From JAGTJU01 sp038257535 (lineage in GTDB: Bacteria; Myxococcota_A; Polyangia; Fen-1088), in the NCBI GenBank assembly GCA_038257535.1, contig JBBSJE010000320.1, positions 1 to 6,573 on the forward strand: a stretch of DNA of 6,573 nucleotides, in the 5' to 3' direction. Made by a program: the position numbers and the translations under genes. The notes beneath the pieces are model-generated. The model was given only the letters and a program-made list of their open reading frames with translations, searched no databases and was not told where the DNA came from. The first letter of the stretch is position 1, and each line of letters opens with the position of its first letter. Positions 5,262 through 6,573 of the stretch are shown piece after piece.

Positions 5262-6203
5262 TCAGTCGGTAAACTTTGCGGGCTCAGCTCGCTGGCGATT
5301 TACGCGGAAATCAAAAACATCGGTGCGGTTGTAGTGTCCCGCCACATCGAATGAACGGTGTGCACGGCTCACCTGCGCCAGATCGCAATCGGCGAACAGG
5401 ATGGTCTTTTCTTTGGCCACCGGACCGGCGACGGGGCCACCGAACGGCGCCATAATGATCGATCTTCCTGCACACAACCATTCGTCGTTGTCCGGGAACA
5501 ATTGAGCACGACCGGGAAACTCCGCAGGAATGTCGGAAGCGTGCACGGCCGCGGCGCAGCCTATAGACCAGCACCCTCCTTCGCGGGCAATGTGTTGCAT
5601 TGTGGCGTGCCAGCCGTCCGACGTGTCCCAAGTGGGCGAGATGAAAATCTCAACGCCTTCGGCGTACAGGGCCATACGAGCCAGAGGCATCAGGGATTCC
5701 CAGCAGAGGAGCGAACCGATGCGGCCGTAGGGCGTTTGCACCACACGCAGCCCTGAAGCATCACCGCTGCCCCAGATGGTGCGTTCGTGATTGGTGGCGA
5801 TGAGCTTGCGGTGACGGTTGAGAATCGTACCGTCGCCACCAATGGTGACGATGGCGTTGTATAGGGTGTTGCGACCGAAGCGTCCCTCGCGTTCGTTGAT
5901 CGGAAACACGATAACCACATTGCGTTCTTTGGCCACATCAAGCACGGGCTGCAGGTGGTCGGTCTCAAGATCCACGCTGCTTTCGTACATACGCTGGTGA
6001 ATTTCACCAGCGAGCGACATATCGTTTCCTGGGCGCAAGCGCCAGCCCCAAGTTGGATAGCCGGAAACGAAGGCTTCAGGAAAAACGATGAGCTGCCCGC
6101 CCTTGTCAGCGGCTTCGTTGATCAAGTTGACGGCGCGGGCAATCGTCGCAGAGCGATCGAGGTAGACCGGAGGATGCTGGATGACGGCGATGCGAGTTTG
6201 CAT
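5262..6203 (-). CDS. Nitrilase (carbon-nitrogen hydrolase superfamily)
   Basis: Nitrilases hydrolyse organic nitriles to carboxylic acids and ammonia through a thioimidate on an active-site cysteine. The Glu-Lys-Cys triad is visible: Glu43 in FPEAFVSGYP, Lys133 in NRHRKLIATNHERTIWGSGD and Cys167 in GSLLCWESLMPLAR; Glu140 is the second conserved glutamate. Other nitrilase-branch markers are SPTWDTSDGWHATMQHIARE and the C-terminal FDVAGHYNRTDVFDF. This places it with true nitrilases more than with amidases or ureidopropionases, although CWES replaces the more usual CWEN/CWEH after the nucleophile. The length, 313 residues, is at the short end because the C-terminal tail seen in many nitrilases is brief. 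The ATG at 6201-6203 is supported by AAGGA 9 bases upstream and by the match MQTRIAVIQHPPVYLD to the family N-terminus. It is cytoplasmic and substrate-unknown; neighbours give no pathway clue. Confidence 0.95.
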   Translation of the reverse strand: MQTRIAVIQHPPVYLDRSATIARAVNLINEAADKGGQLIVFPEAFVSGYPTWGWRLRPGNDMSLAGEIHQRMYESSVDLETDHLQPVLDVAKERNVVIVFPINEREGRFGRNTLYNAIVTIGGDGTILNRHRKLIATNHERTIWGSGDASGLRVVQTPYGRIGSLLCWESLMPLARMALYAEGVEIFISPTWDTSDGWHATMQHIAREGGCWSIGCAAAVHASDIPAEFPGRAQLFPDNDEWLCAGRSIIMAPFGGPVAGPVAKEKTILFADCDLAQVSRAHRSFDVAGHYNRTDVFDFRVNRQRAEPAKFTD

Positions 6204-6424
6204 TGTTCAATATCCTTCTATGTTAAAAGAACGCTGCGCAACCGGAAAATGCGCTGCGCCAAGTCCGCGCCTGGTGCCTACGCCCCACCATAAAGACCTT
6301 GGCGGTTCGCGCCGCTCGCAACAAGTTCGAAGAATGGACTCGCCTGGAAAACCCGGCTGCGACGAGCTCTTCAGCGGTGACCGCGTCCACGCTGCCGCGA
6401 GCACCCCATTCAGAGTGGCCATCG
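6204..6424. other. Spacer between the signal peptidase and nitrilase genes
   Basis: I see no supported gene in these 221 bases. Several frames are open on both strands, as is common in GC-rich DNA, but none has a start with a ribosome binding site or a recognisable motif. The spacer carries the nitrilase leader and ribosome binding site. Its length suggests that the nitrilase has its own promoter, although no clear one is visible. Confidence 0.5.
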
Positions 6425-6573
6425 TCAGCGGACAATTTTGCCGAATCTCTCCCAGCGAAAATCGTCATTCTCTGACATAGACCACCAAATCCAACGTACG
6501 TGGCCCCTCACCTTGTGCTCTTCAATGGCGCCAAAGACGCGCGAGTCCTGGCTGTTATCCCGGTTGTCGCCCA
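6425..6573 (-). CDS. lepB: Type I signal peptidase, C-terminal fragment at the window edge
   Basis: The last 48 complete codons of a signal peptidase I gene run into the window from the right edge, ending at TGA 6425-6427. The diagnostic box E is complete: GDNRDNSQDSRVFGAIEEHK, with the codon cut by the edge (xTG) fitting the usual preceding Met. In E. coli LepB this box contains Ser278, Asp280 and Arg282 next to the Ser-Lys catalytic dyad. The segment after it, VRGHVRWIWWSM, matches the family's usual I-x-G-R-A...I-Y-W-S end, and the tail FRWERFGKIVR resembles the usual final R-W-x-R-x-G. The enzyme is membrane-anchored and removes signal peptides from exported proteins on the outer face of the inner membrane. 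The catalytic Ser and Lys lie outside the window, so completeness cannot be judged. It reads in the direction of the nitrilase, 221 bases upstream. Confidence 0.9.
   Translation of the reverse strand, partial: GDNRDNSQDSRVFGAIEEHKVRGHVRWIWWSMSENDDFRWERFGKIVR

Noticed and set aside
6223..6468. Minus-strand 81-residue frame near the right edge
   Set aside because: It overlaps the end of the signal peptidase gene in another frame, and has no ribosome binding site or motif.

Overview
This window is moderately GC-rich bacterial chromosomal DNA. The gene content is of the kind seen in soil Gram-negatives: outer-membrane and lipoprotein-like products, a mycobacterial LigC-type DNA ligase, a BLUF photoreceptor, and an HTH protein fused to a zinc ribbon. 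Together these make Myxococcota (former Deltaproteobacteria) or a similar lineage my best guess. That is inference from gene content; there is no rRNA or other marker gene here to settle it. I saw no tRNA, rRNA, CRISPR array, transposase or insertion sequence.

Layout, left to right. Bases 1-489 hold no gene I can identify, only a possible minus-strand gene start at 281 that runs off the left edge. Next come two minus-strand genes separated by 360 non-coding bases: a VOC/PhnB-type protein (490-933) and a short BLUF blue-light sensor (1294-1725). A 275-bp divergent spacer leads to a plus-strand ATP-dependent DNA ligase that is split by a frameshift (2001-2234 and 2198-3070). Converging on it are a small exported protein (3115-3378, minus) and, upstream of that gene, a start-less C-terminal piece of an outer-membrane barrel-like protein (3452-3760, minus). 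A plus-strand HTH/zinc-ribbon regulator (3881-4207) converges on a minus-strand group: a lipoprotein (4339-5202), a nitrilase (5262-6203) and, at the right edge, the last 48 or so codons of a type I signal peptidase (6425-6573).

Functionally this looks like a mosaic of single genes, not one coherent system. The only plausible operons are nitrilase followed by lipoprotein (59-bp gap, same strand) and the barrel remnant followed by the small exported protein (73-bp gap). The most notable points are the broken ligase, two real coding stretches that lack a start inside the window (barrel remnant and signal peptidase tail), and a 7-bp inverted repeat upstream of the VOC gene. I found no convincing evidence of a new multi-gene system.
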